From the IMG/VR virus record IMGVR_UViG_3300046002_005110, positions 16,943 to 80,942 of that record: 64,000 nucleotides of DNA; one strand, given 5' to 3'. This stretch comes from a virus. Shown piece by piece: positions 63,062 to 64,000 of this stretch. Position numbers and translations under genes: made by a program. Within the stretch, counting starts at the first letter, position 1; every line of letters begins with the position of its first letter. Below the pieces are notes generated by a model. The model had not been told where the DNA came from. It saw nothing but the letters and a program-made list of their open reading frames with translations, and made no database searches.

Positions 63062-63709
63062 TTATAGAGCCCATGGATCAAGAATAACTGGTGTGCCATC
63101 TCGACGCATCATGATGTTGTCACCGTGAAGATCATAGGCCCAGTTTTTTTGATTCGCAATATTGGCAATATCTATCATTGTCTGATAGAACAATCTCAAG
63201 TCTTTGTCATCTATTTTCTCTTTTATTTGTTTCCATGATGCTCTGGTGTCAGCATAATTATTATTAGTGTACTTTTCGTCCATTGTCTCAAACGGAACTT
63301 TGCGTCTGGCCATCATGGCCATGGATTCTATTGTTCTTTTTTGATCTTTTTCCAAGTCATATAATCGTTCTTGACGAATCTGTAGATAGACTGAACTGCC
63401 CCAATGAAAACTTTCAATGCCTGAAAACTTTGGTAGAAATTTATTATCAGAATGCATATCGCAATACTTAGACCAATAATATGCCATCTTTTGATGTTCA
63501 TTAAAATTGGTCTGTGGTTTGCCATTCTTTTTCACAACATCTGCCCCGTCTCCAGTTCCAAATATTTTGAGAATTTGTCCAGTTCCTGGTTCTAAGAATG
63601 CAATCGCATCATCTCCACGACCTTTCTGTTTATAACCTTTTTTCTTGAGAGCATCAATAATACCTGGATCTATGTGACTTTCTTCATTGATAATTTGATT
63701 GATTTTCAT
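63062..63709 (-). CDS. Protein-kinase/phosphotransferase-fold protein 2
   Basis: 215 residues from ATG 63709 (MKINQIINEESHIDPGIIDA). A longer frame starts at TTG 63727 but that region holds the late promoter. IAFLEPGTGQILKIFG (~40-55) has the ATP-site Lys, VYLQIRQERLYDL resembles the hinge of paralog 1, and WAYDLHGDNIMMRRDGTPVI then LDPWAL provides the catalytic DLHGDN loop and the DPW metal site. The catalytic loop is closer to the HGDN consensus of aminoglycoside-phosphotransferase-type kinases than that of paralog 1. The central ~100-160 region differs most between the two. Confidence 0.68.
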   Translation of the reverse strand: MKINQIINEESHIDPGIIDALKKKGYKQKGRGDDAIAFLEPGTGQILKIFGTGDGADVVKKNGKPQTNFNEHQKMAYYWSKYCDMHSDNKFLPKFSGIESFHWGSSVYLQIRQERLYDLEKDQKRTIESMAMMARRKVPFETMDEKYTNNNYADTRASWKQIKEKIDDKDLRLFYQTMIDIANIANQKNWAYDLHGDNIMMRRDGTPVILDPWAL

Positions 63710-63716
63710 GATATAG

Positions 63717-63725
63717 TATTTATCC
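63717..63725 (-). promoter_or_regulatory. Late promoter box before kinase-fold protein 2 (GGATAAATA)
   Basis: The reverse strand reads TTTTGGATAAATACTATATC directly before the ATG at 63709. The leader would be only a few bases, but the motif agrees with the other late boxes. Confidence 0.45.
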
Positions 63726-63733
63726 AAAATCTC

Positions 63734-63762
63734 TTGACTGTTATGTATAATTATGAGATAAT
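63734..63762 (+). promoter_or_regulatory. Early sigma70-like promoter
   Basis: TTGACT (63734-63739), 17-base spacer, GATAAT (63757-63762). The start codon at 63769 lies where transcription would begin, so the message may be leaderless. A second TATAAT at 63746-63751 lacks a matching -35 element. Confidence 0.5.
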
Positions 63763-63768
63763 CATTAA

Positions 63769-63954
63769 ATGAGCGAAGAAAACATTTTTGATTTTACTGG
63801 TTTACCACCACCAAAAAAGAAAAAAGAAGTGGTTGATGATGTTAGAAATATCTTAATTCTAGAATTGCCAGGAACTAAAGATGGTGAAATGAAACTTAAG
63901 AAGATATATGAAGAACTTACTGAAAGAGGATTCAAGTGCAAACTTATGAATTAA
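63769..63954 (+). CDS. Small early protein of unknown function
   Basis: 61 residues, MSEENIFDFTGLPPPKKKKE, with a Pro/Lys-rich N terminus and a helical C-terminal half (GEMKLKKIYEELTERGFKCK). It follows an early-type promoter and overlaps the next reading frame. No domain is recognised. Small basic/acidic early proteins of this sort often modify host processes in T4-like phages, but nothing here shows a target. Confidence 0.55.
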   Translation: MSEENIFDFTGLPPPKKKKEVVDDVRNILILELPGTKDGEMKLKKIYEELTERGFKCKLMN

Positions 63955-64000
63955 CACTTAAATGTGATGCTCCAGAAGACTTTTACGTTATCTCTTCTCT
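63936..64000 (+). CDS. Start of a further gene, cut by the window edge
   Basis: GTG at 63936 opens a frame (MQTYELTLKCDAPEDFYVIS if GTG is read as Met) that stays open to the last base. AGAGGA lies six bases upstream and the frame overlaps the small gene before it by 19 bases, as in a coupled operon. Only ~21 residues are visible, so no function can be given. Confidence 0.4.
   Translation, partial: MQTYELTLKCDAPEDFYVISS

Noticed and set aside
1-64000. tRNA genes, CRISPR arrays, integrase or attachment sites
   Set aside because: I scanned by eye for T-loop/cloverleaf patterns, regularly spaced repeats and integrase motifs and found none; a tRNAscan or covariance search could still reveal atypical ones.

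Overview
The window is an AT-rich segment of a large T4-like myovirus genome with two divergent transcription blocks. The phage assignment rests on several families recognised directly in the translations: portal gp20, baseplate proteins gp26, gp53, gp5, gp25 and gp6, the gp46/gp47 recombination nuclease and the late sigma factor gp55. Gene style (very large baseplate proteins, TAAATA-type late promoters, carbamoyltransferase, twitch-type radical SAM genes) resembles aquatic T4-like phages. The host cannot be read from the sequence. No tRNA, rRNA, CRISPR array, integrase or attachment site was recognised.

Layout. 1-2630 (minus): head module with an acidic prohead-core protein cut by the window edge, a small protein and the portal. 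2631-7841 (minus): two tandem paralogous tape-measure-like proteins, each with a different peptidoglycan-hydrolase domain. 7921-8972 (plus): gp26-like protein followed by a short ORF that appears to be joined to it by a -1 ribosomal frameshift. 8980-9481: hairpin-rich convergent intergenic region. 9482-14443 (minus): replication, recombination and late-transcription block (PD-(D/E)XK nuclease, gp46, gp47, gp55) with sigma70-like early promoters. 14591-40434 (plus): baseplate block (tube-cap-like protein, gp53, a hub candidate, gp5, gp25, a GIY-YIG remnant, gp6, a 4137-residue gp7-position protein and two small structural proteins). 40475-43494: fibre/adhesin-like proteins. 43531-58516 (plus): an almost uninterrupted, translationally coupled island of glycosyltransferase-like proteins, eight radical SAM proteins, a protein of unknown family, the remnant of a ninth radical SAM gene, a 32-residue basic peptide and a carbamoyltransferase-like protein. 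58522-64000: methyltransferase, a 957-residue repeat protein with a glycosyltransferase-like C terminus, two paralogous kinase-fold proteins around a small protein, and an early-type operon entering the right edge.

How it works together. Early promoters drive nuclease and gp55 expression. gp55 would then recognise the TAAATA boxes found before most structural genes and activate head, tail and baseplate synthesis. The 43.5-62 kb island directly follows the adhesin genes and ends in sugar/carbamoyl/methyl-transfer functions. The simplest inference is a virion- or host-surface modification pathway of unknown chemistry, with many radical SAM enzymes that carry their auxiliary-cluster-like cysteines at the N terminus.

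Strongest leads: the canonical -1 frameshift signal in the gp26-like gene, which suggests that gp26 and its downstream partner are the T4-type equivalent of the lambda G/GT tail-assembly chaperones; and the eight-gene radical SAM island with a decayed ninth member.
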